This document shows, one piece after another, positions 7,542 through 14,795 of a DNA stretch of 17,665 bases. The stretch comes from an uncultured Steroidobacter sp. (GTDB lineage Bacteria; Pseudomonadota; Gammaproteobacteria; Steroidobacterales; Steroidobacteraceae), in the NCBI GenBank assembly GCA_946478975.1, contig CAMLEO010000131.1:1-17665 (forward strand), given 5' to 3'. Position numbers and translations under genes: made by a program. The notes beneath the pieces are model-generated. The model searched no databases. It saw nothing but the letters and a program-made list of their open reading frames with translations, and was not told where the DNA came from. The stretch's first letter is position 1; each line of letters starts with the position of its first letter.

Positions 7542-9047
7542 ATGGACTTTCAAACGACCCTGCCGCCGGATATCGCCGGTTATCCCCTGTCGCAGCAGAC
7601 ACGGCAGTTCTTTGCCGACACGCGTTTCGGTCACGTGATCGACGGCGAGATGGTCGCTGCGCGCAGCGGCCAAACAATCCCGATTCACGAGCCGGCGACC
7701 GGGGTTGAGTTCGCACGAGTCGCTGCGGGATCGCGTGAGGATGTGGATGAAGCTGTACGCAGCGCCCGCCGAGCTTACGACGATGGCCGTTGGCGTCGTT
7801 TGCCGCCTGCGCAGAGAGAGAAATGTTTGCGACGCCTGTCGCAGCTGCTCGGCTTCCATCGCGAGCTGCTGATGGATCTCGACGTGCTCGAAGGAGGTGT
7901 GATCCGCACCTATTCTGCTTTCATGGTGCAGCTGGGCATCGACATCGTCGATTACTACGCGGGCTGGCCCACCAAGATGCACGGCTCGATCCCGGCGACT
8001 GCGCCGGATCTGGTGGTTCAACAAGTGCGCGAACCGATCGGAGTCGTCGGGGTGATCATGCCCTGGAATGGCCCATCGGCGGTGCCGCTCGGCGTCGTGC
8101 CGGCGCTCGCATGCGGCAACTCGGTCGTGCTCAAGCCGTCGGAAGAAACGCCGCTGACAGCAATATTACTTGCGCGACTCTGCATTGAAGCTGGCATCCC
8201 GCGCGGCGTGGTGAATGTCGTGCACGGCATGGGCGAAGTTGCAGGCGCGGCGCTGGTGGAACATCCGTCGGTGGACGCGATCAGCTTCACCGGTTCAGTC
8301 GAAACAGGCCGCCGCATTCAAGCTGCGGCGGCACGCAGATTGAAACGAGTGGCGCTGGAGTTGGGCGGCAAGAGCCCGCAACTGGTATTTGCTGACGCCG
8401 ATCTGGGTGCTGCCGCAGCTACGTGCGCAGCGTCCGTCTGGGGCCACGCTGGACAGGTCTGCATCGCCGGCACGCGCGTTCTGGTGCAACGATCGATTCA
8501 TGACGAATTCGTTGCACGTATGGTCGAGGTCAGCAAAGACCTGCGCATCGGCTCGGGCTTCGATCCGGCCACGCAGCTCGGCCCGCTGATCTCACAAACT
8601 CAACTCGATCGCGTCAGTCGCTATGTAACGATCGGTCGCGACGAAGGCGCCCGGCTGGTGCTCGGAGGCTCGCGCCACGGCAGCCAGGGTTACTTTCATC
8701 AGCCGACGATCTTCACCGGCGTGCGCAACGATATGCGCATCGCGCGCGAAGAGATTTTCGGGCCGGTGATGGCAGTGATTCCATTCGATACCGAAGACGA
8801 GGCCTATGCGCTGGCCAATGACAGCGACTACGGTCTCGCCGCAGGCGTGTGGACTCGCGATCTCGCTCGCGCGCATCGAGCAACACAAAGGCTCGATGCC
8901 GGCACCGTATGGGTCAACACCTATCTGCGCGTCGACCCTGGCGTGCCTTATGGCGGCGTAAAGCAGTCGGGCTTCGGCCGCAGCCTCGGCACCGCTTCGA
9001 TCGATGAATTCACCCGCATCAAGAGCGTGTGGCTCAATATCGCCTGA
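7542..9047 (+). CDS. NAD(P)-dependent aldehyde dehydrogenase
   Basis: 501 residues, the usual length of the ALDH superfamily, oxidising an aldehyde to a carboxylic acid. Visible features are the cofactor motifs 'MPWNGP', 'KPSEETP' and 'FTGSVETG', the general base Glu273 in 'LELGGKSP', the nucleophile Cys307 in 'GQVCIAGTR' (34 residues later, the standard spacing) and 'EEIFGPV'. The ATG at 7542 follows AGGAG (7531-7535), 16 bases after the receptor stop. The same frame is open upstream, but that part overlaps the receptor gene and is not coding. It is probably co-transcribed with the receptor and the SnoaL-like gene. It would turn an aldehyde from oxygenase or alcohol dehydrogenase action into the acid used by the CoA ligase (inference). 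Confidence 0.95.
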   Translation: MDFQTTLPPDIAGYPLSQQTRQFFADTRFGHVIDGEMVAARSGQTIPIHEPATGVEFARVAAGSREDVDEAVRSARRAYDDGRWRRLPPAQREKCLRRLSQLLGFHRELLMDLDVLEGGVIRTYSAFMVQLGIDIVDYYAGWPTKMHGSIPATAPDLVVQQVREPIGVVGVIMPWNGPSAVPLGVVPALACGNSVVLKPSEETPLTAILLARLCIEAGIPRGVVNVVHGMGEVAGAALVEHPSVDAISFTGSVETGRRIQAAAARRLKRVALELGGKSPQLVFADADLGAAAATCAASVWGHAGQVCIAGTRVLVQRSIHDEFVARMVEVSKDLRIGSGFDPATQLGPLISQTQLDRVSRYVTIGRDEGARLVLGGSRHGSQGYFHQPTIFTGVRNDMRIAREEIFGPVMAVIPFDTEDEAYALANDSDYGLAAGVWTRDLARAHRATQRLDAGTVWVNTYLRVDPGVPYGGVKQSGFGRSLGTASIDEFTRIKSVWLNIA

Positions 9048-9057
9048 GGATGGACGC

Positions 9058-9552
9058 ATGAATCTCGACCCGCAGTTGCAGCGACTGACCGATCGCCTGG
9101 ACATTCACGAGCTCATGGCGCGCTATTGCCGGCACGCGGACCTGCTGGATGCGGACGGCATGGCTGCTTGTTTCACCGACGATTGCGTGGTCGCATACGT
9201 GCCCGCATCGATGGCAGCGCCGGCTCGTAGCAAGAAGGAGCTGCTGGGCTTTCTACGCGAATATTTCCCGAACTCGGTCAGCAGCTCGCACTACATCACC
9301 AACGTCGAACTGATCTTCGACACCTCAGACACCGTCCGATCTCACACGTATATGTATTCATGGCAGCGGTTCAAAGGCTATCCGGCCACCGCCGATTGTC
9401 ACCGCTACGGCCGTTATGAGTTCCAGATCGTTCGTTCGCCGAAGGGTTGGCTGTTCTCGCGATTGAACCTGCTGTCCGCCGGCGAATACGGCGGCACGCG
9501 CATCGCCGAGCAATTCGATCGTCCGTGGCCGCCGGTGTTCAGCGCAGGCTGA
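9058..9552 (+). CDS. SnoaL/NTF2-like protein
   Basis: 164 residues with the NTF2-like cone fold signature: 'LTDRLDIHELMARYCRHADLLDADGMAACFTDDC' at the N-terminus, then 'SSHYITNVEL' and 'GRYEFQIVRSPKGWLFSRL'. This matches the SnoaL_4-type group, which includes small dehydratases, isomerases and dechlorinases. Beta subunits of Rieske dioxygenases share the fold, but this sequence looks more like the free-standing SnoaL group. The ATG at 9058 follows GAGGA at the end of the aldehyde dehydrogenase gene, ten bases downstream. A role in isomerising or dehydrating a pathway intermediate is plausible; the reaction is unknown. Its 3' end overlaps the converging LuxR gene by 14 bases. Confidence 0.85.
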   Translation: MNLDPQLQRLTDRLDIHELMARYCRHADLLDADGMAACFTDDCVVAYVPASMAAPARSKKELLGFLREYFPNSVSSSHYITNVELIFDTSDTVRSHTYMYSWQRFKGYPATADCHRYGRYEFQIVRSPKGWLFSRLNLLSAGEYGGTRIAEQFDRPWPPVFSAG

Positions 9553-10300
9553 TCAATCCGCGCGTGCAGGCAATCGCCACGGCGTGCGTGCGATTGCCTG
9601 CATCCAGCTTCATGGCAGCGTTGCGCAAATGGAAATGCACGGTGTCGCGCGAACGATGGATGAGCTGTGCAATCTCCTCCTCGTTCTTGCCGCGCGCCGC
9701 CCAGGTGAGACATTCCCGTTCACGTTGAGTCAGGCGCGCGGACGCGTTGTCCTTGGCCTCGTCCTCCAATAAACATTCGGCGTGACGGATGAAAGTGTGC
9801 GAAAGGAAGAACATGGAACCAAGTTGCGCCTGAGCGCGTCTCGGGCCGAGCTCGTCACGACCGCACCAGGAAACATATCCTGTGCCGCCGTTGCCCAGAC
9901 GGACCGGCACTGCATAGCCTTCAGCCACGTAGCGGCCGTAATGTTCCATCACTTTGCGCTGTTCGGTCGTCAGCTGAGTATCGAACCAGCCGCTCTCGCG
10001 CTCATCGCACGTCCAATAGAACGGAGCTGCGACCCGGCCACACAAAGACGCGACTGGACATTGCCTGCCCAACCCGGAGCGTCGCCAGCTGTGCAGGCAA
10101 TCCGTCGGCCACCCCATGATGTCTGCGATGAATCTGCCGCTTTTCGCACGCGGCAGATCGGTTGCATCGATGTGCGCATGGAAACCTGCGAGATGCCAGC
10201 CCAGCGCCAGCGCTGCCTCCGCCAACACCGCTCCTGCGCCTTCCAGCGTGGTTTGTTTGAGGATCTGGTCGTGGAACTCGCCATCGCAACGCATGCTCAT
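9539..10300 (-). CDS. LuxR-family regulator (LuxR solo), second paralogue
   Basis: 253 residues, homologous end to end with the regulator at 3098-3862 (shared 'LGW.LA.FH', 'LPRA..G.FI...MGW', 'VPVR...GTGYVSWC', 'FLSHTFIR' and 'RECLTWAARGK'). The N-terminal ligand-binding domain is followed by the GerE/LuxR helix-turn-helix (about 187-245). The family Asp-Pro is again Cys-Pro ('SWRRSGLGRQCPV'), so it probably does not sense a standard acyl-homoserine lactone. The start is set at the ATG at 10300, which overlaps the stop of the upstream acyl-CoA dehydrogenase as ATGA and has GGAG four bases before it. A longer frame from 10345 overlaps that gene and is rejected; the chosen length matches the 254 residues of the paralogue. 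As the third gene of an operon with a TetR-type operator, its level should follow that repressor (inference). Confidence 0.88.
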   Translation of the reverse strand: MSMRCDGEFHDQILKQTTLEGAGAVLAEAALALGWHLAGFHAHIDATDLPRAKSGRFIADIMGWPTDCLHSWRRSGLGRQCPVASLCGRVAAPFYWTCDERESGWFDTQLTTEQRKVMEHYGRYVAEGYAVPVRLGNGGTGYVSWCGRDELGPRRAQAQLGSMFFLSHTFIRHAECLLEDEAKDNASARLTQRERECLTWAARGKNEEEIAQLIHRSRDTVHFHLRNAAMKLDAGNRTHAVAIACTRGLISLR

Positions 10301-11424
10301 GATTCTCCGCGCCCGCACGTCGAGGCGAATCGATCCAGATGACAATCGCGATAGCCGAACAGCGTGCCGATCACCATCAGGCGTCGGTAGTAATGGCTCA
10401 CATCGAGCTCGTCGGTAATCCCGATGCCGCCGTGCATTTGCACGGCTTCGGAAGCGATGCGGCGAGCGGCGCTGTTGGTGAATGCACGCGCACCGCTGAC
10501 GATTCGATCCCGCTGCGGATCTTTGCGATCCAGGGCTTGCTGGGCAGCCAGGGTCAACGCCCGCACTTCCTGCTGGAGCATGTACATCTCCACCATCCGA
10601 TGCTGTAGCGCCTGGTTCGCGCCGATGATCTTGCCGAACTGTTTGCGAATCTTGAGATATCCGGCGGTCGCCGCGTTGAGCTCCGAGATGGCGCCGAGCG
10701 CTTCACTGCAGAGCGCGACGGATGCCTCATCCAACGCGTCTGTCAGTGCTTCCGCATCGGCGTCAGCAGTGCCCCGCGCAGCGAGCGCCTCGGCTTTGAC
10801 GCCATTGAAGCTCAGGTTCGCGGCGCCACGGCCGTCGAGCAACCGAAAGGGTTTTCGAACGACGCCCGTAGTGGCGGCATCGACGAGACACAATCGCACA
10901 CGTCCCGCGCCGTCTCGCGCGGATACGATGAACCGATCGGCGCAGTCGCCGTGTAGCACTGCCTGCTTGACGCCGTTCAGCACGCCGTCTCGATAGTCAC
11001 AGGCGACTGTTTCCGGCGCGCTCGCATTCAAAGACTCTTGATGCGCCAGCGCCAGCTTTAATGAGCCCGCGGCGAGGAGTGGAAACATTTCGAGCTGCTG
11101 CGCTTCGCTGGCGCGCTTGCAAATGAGGCCTGTGCACAGGATCGAGCTCATCAGCAGCGGTTCCATGAGCAGTCTTGCGCCGACCGCCACCATCAGCGGC
11201 GCGATCGTGGTCGAGTCAGCTGACAGCCCGCCCGCGTCCTCGGGCAGTCGCAATGCCAGCCAGCCCATATCCGCGTAATCCAACCACGTTTGCTCGCTGT
11301 AGCCTCGCGAGCTGCGCAGCGCGCTCCACCGCTGTTCGAACGAATAATGTTCGTTCGTGTAGCGCTCGATGCCATCGCGAAGCATGGCAATGGTTTCATC
11401 GACGACGGCGATGGCGGCGTTCAT
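10297..11424 (-). CDS. Acyl-CoA dehydrogenase, second subunit of an adjacent pair
   Basis: 375 residues of the acyl-CoA dehydrogenase superfamily, flavoenzymes making alpha,beta-enoyl-CoA. The fold is shown by 'GWLALRLPEDAGGL', 'RKQFGKIIGANQALQHRMVEM' and 'AVQMHGGIGITDE.DVSHYYRR'. The ATG at 11424 overlaps the stop of the upstream dehydrogenase by one base (TGATG); an open frame reaching to 11730 is only a shadow of that gene. The middle part ('LAHQESLNASAPETVACDYRDG') is degenerate compared with the usual EP.aGSD segment. No clear catalytic glutamate is seen at the 'YEGT' position, where the sequence reads 'VIGTLFGYRD'. This fits the non-catalytic or half-active partner of alpha2-beta2 enzymes known from steroid side-chain and pimeloyl-CoA-type degradation (FadE28/29, PimC/PimD). 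The partnership is inferred from adjacency and sequence character. Confidence 0.9.
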   Translation of the reverse strand: MNAAIAVVDETIAMLRDGIERYTNEHYSFEQRWSALRSSRGYSEQTWLDYADMGWLALRLPEDAGGLSADSTTIAPLMVAVGARLLMEPLLMSSILCTGLICKRASEAQQLEMFPLLAAGSLKLALAHQESLNASAPETVACDYRDGVLNGVKQAVLHGDCADRFIVSARDGAGRVRLCLVDAATTGVVRKPFRLLDGRGAANLSFNGVKAEALAARGTADADAEALTDALDEASVALCSEALGAISELNAATAGYLKIRKQFGKIIGANQALQHRMVEMYMLQQEVRALTLAAQQALDRKDPQRDRIVSGARAFTNSAARRIASEAVQMHGGIGITDELDVSHYYRRLMVIGTLFGYRDCHLDRFASTCGRGES

Positions 11425-12593
11425 CACAATCCCAGCACCGACTTGGCGATGATGTTGCGTTGGATTTCCGTCGAGCCGCCATAGATCGTCGCGGCTCGGT
11501 TGTACAAGTGATAGCGCAGAATGCCTCCCGCATCCTCCGGCCCGAGCGGCGGCGGACCTTCGCCGTGCAGCGTGTCGGGATCGTAGGCAATGCCGGCATG
11601 ACCCAGGGCGTCGACCGTCGCCTCCAGAATGTCCTGATACATTTCGGACGCGCGAATCTTCAGCAGCGATGCCTCCGCACCGGTCTCGGCGCCCTGCTCC
11701 ATGTCCCACAGCGCCTGATAGGAGACACACTCCAATGCCAGCAGACGCAGCTCCAGCTCGACCATGCGACGCTCGAACGCAGCGTCAGTGCGGCCGGCGA
11801 CCAATGTTCGCAAGCGAGCCAGCGCGGCCCTGGACTCGCCCAGGCCCGAGCCATAGGTGCGTTCGTTGACGAGCAGGAATTTGGCGAGCTTCCAGCCGCC
11901 GCCCGGCTCGCCCACCAGGTTCTCGACCGGCACGCGCACGTTCTCCAGCCACACCTCGTTGACGTGATGGCACATATCCATGCTGCGCACAGGCTTCACG
12001 GTCACGCCGGGACTGCGCATGTCGATCAAAAGAAACGAAATGCCGTGCTGAGGCCGCTCGTCGCGCGACGTGCGGACCAGGCAAAACATCCAGTCGGCCC
12101 ACTGCGCGTAGGTCGTCCATGCCTTCTGGCCATTCACGATGTAGTGGTCGCCGTCGAGCTCGGCGCTGGTGCGTAGCGCCGCGAGATCGGAACCTGCGCC
12201 TGGTTCGGAATAGCCTTGGGCCCACCATTCTTCGGCCGCGACGATCGGCGGCAGGAAACGTTGTTTCTGTTGCTCGCTGCCGAATGTATAGATCACCGGC
12301 CCGACGTACTTGACGCCGAATGGAATCAACCAGGGGCAGCCGGCGCGGCCGAGCTCGTCTTCGAGGACGAATCGTTCCAAGGTACTCCAGCCAAGTCCGC
12401 CGTACTCACGCGGCCAATGTGCCACAGCCCAGCCACGACTCTGCAGAGCACGCATCCAGCGCACGTACTCTGATTTGTCGAGCATCAGGTGCTGCGAGCT
12501 CTTGCGAAGAATGTCCGCCGGCATGCCAGCACGGACGAACTCGCGAATGTCGGCTCGTAACCGCTCGGTGCGCTGCCGGAGCTCCGCGCTCAT
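11424..12593 (-). CDS. Acyl-CoA dehydrogenase, first subunit of an adjacent pair
   Basis: 389 residues. Clear superfamily motifs are 'HWPREYGGLGWS', 'GYSEPGAGSDLAAL' (FAD/substrate-binding segment), 'NGQKAWTTYAQWADWMFCLVRT' and the C-terminal 'YGGSTEIQRNIIAKSVLG'. The last segment has Gly where medium-chain enzymes have the catalytic Glu (YEGT). Glu244 in 'LVNERTYGSG' lies about where isovaleryl- and ChsE-type enzymes carry theirs and is the likely base (inference). The ATG at 12593 is preceded by GGGGGA. It is first in an operon with a second dehydrogenase and a LuxR regulator, under a promoter at 12643-12674 and an operator at 12617-12636. The likely product with its partner is a heterotetramer acting on a bulky acyl-CoA. 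Confidence 0.92.
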   Translation of the reverse strand: MSAELRQRTERLRADIREFVRAGMPADILRKSSQHLMLDKSEYVRWMRALQSRGWAVAHWPREYGGLGWSTLERFVLEDELGRAGCPWLIPFGVKYVGPVIYTFGSEQQKQRFLPPIVAAEEWWAQGYSEPGAGSDLAALRTSAELDGDHYIVNGQKAWTTYAQWADWMFCLVRTSRDERPQHGISFLLIDMRSPGVTVKPVRSMDMCHHVNEVWLENVRVPVENLVGEPGGGWKLAKFLLVNERTYGSGLGESRAALARLRTLVAGRTDAAFERRMVELELRLLALECVSYQALWDMEQGAETGAEASLLKIRASEMYQDILEATVDALGHAGIAYDPDTLHGEGPPPLGPEDAGGILRYHLYNRAATIYGGSTEIQRNIIAKSVLGL

Positions 12594-12616
12594 ATGGCCA
12601 TCCCCCGTGAACGATC

Positions 12617-12636
12617 AGCCGACCGTTCGGTCGGCT
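12617..12636. promoter_or_regulatory. Operator 2 of the CGACCG-NN-CGGTCGG family
   Basis: The most complete copy: perfect 9-base arms AGCCGACCG and CGGTCGGCT around TT. It lies six bases downstream of the -10 of the acyl-CoA dehydrogenase/LuxR operon promoter, so it covers the expected transcription start, and 23 bases before the ATG at 12593. It sits between that gene and the TetR gene. Confidence 0.75.
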
Positions 12637-12642
12637 CGTTGG

Positions 12643-12674
12643 AGGATAGGAGCTGAGGCTCGATGCTGTCAATC
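12643..12674 (-). promoter_or_regulatory. Predicted promoter of the acyl-CoA dehydrogenase pair/LuxR operon
   Basis: On the minus strand GATTGACA (12674-12667) contains a perfect -35 TTGACA. After 18 bases comes TATCCT (12648-12643). Operator 2 follows at once. Spacing and -35 match the promoters at 3053-3084 and 14741-14772. Confidence 0.6.
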
Positions 12675-12694
12675 GCGAACCGGAACGACGCTCG

Positions 12695-13345
12695 TCAGCG
12701 CGGCTTGGCGCCGGGCTTGTTCAGCCCCTGCAGGAAGGTCTCGCAGAGCGTTTCGGCGAGTTTTTGCGTGGACACTTTTTCGGCCATGGACGGATACCAC
12801 TGATAGGCCCAGCTGCACATGCCGAGGAAACCATACGCCGTGATCTCCACGTCGCACTTGCGAAACGCGCCGGCCGCGATGCCCGCTTTGAGAATGCCGC
12901 AGATCTTGTTGAAGTATTCGAGCCGGCGCTTGCGGATTTCGGTGCGCTTGGGCTCATCGAGCTCGCCGTAATGTTCGAAGAAGGCCCGCACGTAACCGGG
13001 GTGCTGGGCGATCTCATCGAGAATGTCCCGGGCCGCGTGCACCAGCAGCTGATCGTGAGTGGCGCCCCGCCGCTGCTCGGAATCCAGGCCGTCGATCAAC
13101 GCCGCGATGTGCTGCTGATGGATGGCGTACAGGATGTCCGTCTTGCTGCGGAAATAATGGTACAGCGTCGGTTTGCCGAGCCCGACCTCGTCGGCCAGCA
13201 TCTGCATGGTGGCGCGGTGGTAGCCGCCGGCATCGAACAGATCGGCGCAGCGCTCGATGATCTGTTGACGCTTGTCGTCATGCGCCGCCGTCACGGCCTT
13301 GCCGCCCGCCTTGTTTGCGGCCTTCCGCGCAATGGCTTTGGTCAT
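12695..13345 (-). CDS. TetR-family transcriptional repressor
   Basis: 216 residues. After a lysine/alanine-rich tail (1-22) comes the TetR DNA-binding domain (about 24-72) with 'GYHRATMQMLADEVGLGKPTLYHYFRSK', where 'TLYHYF' is the recognition-helix signature. The all-helical C-terminal ligand domain (about 90-210), including 'FLGMCSWAYQWY', resembles regulators of CoA-ester catabolism such as KstR2-like proteins, whose inducers are acyl-CoAs; this is a family-level resemblance only. The ATG at 13345 has GGAAG-type purines just upstream. It sits between two acyl-CoA dehydrogenase units, both of which, with two more units, carry the inverted repeat CGACCG-NN-CGGTCGG. It is therefore the prime candidate for the regulator of this set. 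Its own upstream region holds a different palindrome (13363-13389) and only a half copy of the shared site. Confidence 0.92.
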   Translation of the reverse strand: MTKAIARKAANKAGGKAVTAAHDDKRQQIIERCADLFDAGGYHRATMQMLADEVGLGKPTLYHYFRSKTDILYAIHQQHIAALIDGLDSEQRRGATHDQLLVHAARDILDEIAQHPGYVRAFFEHYGELDEPKRTEIRKRRLEYFNKICGILKAGIAAGAFRKCDVEITAYGFLGMCSWAYQWYPSMAEKVSTQKLAETLCETFLQGLNKPGAKPR

Positions 13346-13362
13346 TCTTCCTTCCCGGTGTG

Positions 13363-13389
13363 TCGCATGAATTCGTGCGATTCTCGCAC
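13363..13389. promoter_or_regulatory. Overlapping palindromes with TCGCA/TGCGA half-sites upstream of tetR
   Basis: TCGCATGAATTCGTGCGA (13363-13380) is an 18-base palindrome with one mismatched pair. It shares its right arm with GTGCGA-TTC-TCGCAC (13375-13389), a perfect 6-base inverted repeat. The half-site thus appears three times, 18-44 bases before the TetR start and over the weak predicted promoter. It is a candidate operator for autoregulation or for another regulator, or an mRNA hairpin. Confidence 0.45.
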
Positions 13390-13410
13390 TGAAACGCAGC
13401 GGCGTGTCAA
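13380..13410 (-). promoter_or_regulatory. Weak candidate promoter of tetR
   Basis: TTGACA (13410-13405) is followed after 19 bases by GAGAAT (13385-13380). The -35 is perfect but spacing and -10 are poor. A single half-site CGGTCGG (13425-13431) lies just upstream. TetR could also be read through from the acyl-CoA dehydrogenase gene ending at 13437. Confidence 0.35.
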
Positions 13411-13436
13411 CCGGTCCGATCAGGCGGTCGGGAGGC

Positions 13437-14693
13437 TCAGGAATACGCCTTCACGTCCGCATCGGTCTTGTTCGCATGCCTGGCCAGCTCCAGCCGCGCG
13501 ATCTGCCGGCAATGCACCTCGTCCGGCCCGTCGGTGATGCGCACGATGCGGGTGTTCGCATACATCCTCGCGAGCCCAAAGTCCTCGCAGATGCCGGCGC
13601 CGCCGAACGCCTGAATCGCCTGGTCAATGACCCGCAGCGCGACCCGGGGCGCCGCGACTTTGATCATGGCGATCTCCGCCCGGCCCGCCTTGTTGCCGAC
13701 CGTGTCCATCATGTACGCGGCTTTCAGGCACAGCAGGCGCGCCATCTCGATGTCGATGCGCGCCTCGGCGATGCGCTCTTCCCACACGGAATGTTCAGAT
13801 ATTTTCTTGCCGAAGGCAGTGCGCGACTGCAGGCGGATACAAATCCGCTCCAGCGCAACTTCAGCCGAGGCCAGCGTTCGCATGGCGTGGTGAATGCGAC
13901 CAGGGCCGAGGCGGCCTTGTGCGATCTCGAATCCTCGCCCCTCGCCCAGCAGCAGGTTCGCCGCGGGCACACGCACGTTATCCAATTTCACTTCGAAGTG
14001 ACCGTGGGGCGCGTGGTCATAACCGAACACCGGCAGGTGACGCAGGATGGTCAGCCCGGGCGCATCCGGGGGCACGACGATCATCGACTGCTGATGATAG
14101 GTCGGTGCGTTCGGATCGGTTTTTCCCATAACGATCAGCATGCCGCAATGAGGGTGCCCTGCTCCGGACGACCACCACTTGCGGCCGTTGATCACATACT
14201 CCTCGCCCTCTCTGCGGATCTCGGTCTTGATGTTTCGCGCATCCGACGATGCGACATCGGGCTCGGTCATCAAGAACGCCGAACGTATCTCGCCGTTGGC
14301 CAGCGGCAGCAGCCAGCGACGCTTCTGCTCCGGCGTGCCGTATCGATGCAGCACTTCCATGTTGCCCGTGTCGGGCGCCATGCAGTTGAAGACCTCAGAG
14401 GCGAACGACACGCGGCCCATGAGCTCCGCGATCGGCGCGTACTCGACGTTCGTCAAACCTACGCTGGTGAAGAACTCATCGTCATGCTCGGACGGCGGCA
14501 TGAACATATTCCACAAGCCCGCGTCGCGAGCCTTGGCCTTCAGCTCCTCGAACACCGGCGGCACTCGTTTCCAACGGTCGATGCTCTCGGCCTGCTGGTG
14601 ATACAGCGGAATGGCCGGATACACGTGCGCGTCCATGAAACGCTGGACGCGCTCCTGCCAGTGACGCGATCGTTCGGACTGTTCGAAATGCAT
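13437..14693 (-). CDS. Acyl-CoA dehydrogenase, ACAD10/11-like
   Basis: 418 residues, slightly longer than classic acyl-CoA dehydrogenases. Motifs are '[13 protein letters not shown]' (FAD/substrate segment), '[25 protein letters not shown]', '[29 protein letters not shown]', '[22 protein letters not shown]' and the C-terminal '[18 protein letters not shown]'. In that last segment Asp-Gly occupies the place of the usual catalytic Glu-Gly, as is characteristic of the ACAD10/11-like group from memory. It is distinct from the two dehydrogenases at 10297-12593 and probably acts on a different chain length or a hydroxylated/branched CoA ester (inference). The ATG at 14693 has no strong ribosome site. 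It is divergent from the dienoyl-CoA-reductase-like gene, with a promoter at 14741-14772 and operator at 14716-14731. Confidence 0.92.
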   Translation of the reverse strand: MHFEQSERSRHWQERVQRFMDAHVYPAIPLYHQQAESIDRWKRVPPVFEELKAKARDAGLWNMFMPPSEHDDEFFTSVGLTNVEYAPIAELMGRVSFASEVFNCMAPDTGNMEVLHRYGTPEQKRRWLLPLANGEIRSAFLMTEPDVASSDARNIKTEIRREGEEYVINGRKWWSSGAGHPHCGMLIVMGKTDPNAPTYHQQSMIVVPPDAPGLTILRHLPVFGYDHAPHGHFEVKLDNVRVPAANLLLGEGRGFEIAQGRLGPGRIHHAMRTLASAEVALERICIRLQSRTAFGKKISEHSVWEERIAEARIDIEMARLLCLKAAYMMDTVGNKAGRAEIAMIKVAAPRVALRVIDQAIQAFGGAGICEDFGLARMYANTRIVRITDGPDEVHCRQIARLELARHANKTDADVKAYS

Positions 14694-14715
14694 GGCGTGG
14701 CCCGCGATTTTGCTC

Positions 14716-14731
14716 CCGACCGTCCGGTCGG
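14716..14731. promoter_or_regulatory. Operator 3 of the CGACCG-NN-CGGTCGG family
   Basis: CCGACCG-TC-CGGTCGG with perfect 7-base arms, nine bases downstream of the -10 of the acyl-CoA dehydrogenase promoter and 22 bases before the ATG at 14693. It would cover the transcription start. Confidence 0.72.
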
Positions 14732-14740
14732 TTTCGAACG

Positions 14741-14772
14741 ATACTAGGGAGCGCGCGCCGTGCTTGTCAATC
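14741..14772 (-). promoter_or_regulatory. Predicted promoter of the ACAD10/11-like gene
   Basis: Minus-strand GATTGACA (14772-14765) holds TTGACA; after 18 bases comes TAGTAT (14746-14741). The -35 overlaps almost fully with the -35 of the divergent promoter at 14764-14793. Confidence 0.6.
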
Positions 14773-14793
14773 GGCGCCGGCCGGCATTAACAT
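14764..14793 (+). promoter_or_regulatory. Predicted promoter of the dienoyl-CoA-reductase-like gene
   Basis: TTGTCA (14764-14769), 18-base spacer, TAACAT (14788-14793). Operator 4 begins three bases later, at the expected start of transcription. The TTGTCAA core serves both strands as a -35. Confidence 0.5.
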
Positions 14794-14795
14794 CT

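Noticed and set aside
3098..10300. A quorum-sensing luxI/luxR pair
   Set aside because: No luxI-type synthase is found on either strand, and both LuxR proteins seem to lack the usual lactone-contact residues.
11425..11730. N-terminal extension of the second acyl-CoA dehydrogenase
   Set aside because: It overlaps the upstream gene in another frame and is arginine-rich and motif-free; the ATG at 11424 gives a normal N-terminus.
11175..12176. 333-codon plus-strand open frame
   Set aside because: It is a shadow of the acyl-CoA dehydrogenase pair and shows no domain.
13411..13431. Possible fifth regulon operator before tetR
   Set aside because: Only one half-site (CGGTCGG) is intact; the other side has wrong spacing and sequence, so it is not counted as an operator.
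13404..14747. 447-codon plus-strand open frame
   Set aside because: It is antisense to the ACAD10/11-like gene, is histidine/arginine-rich without motifs, and crosses operator 3.
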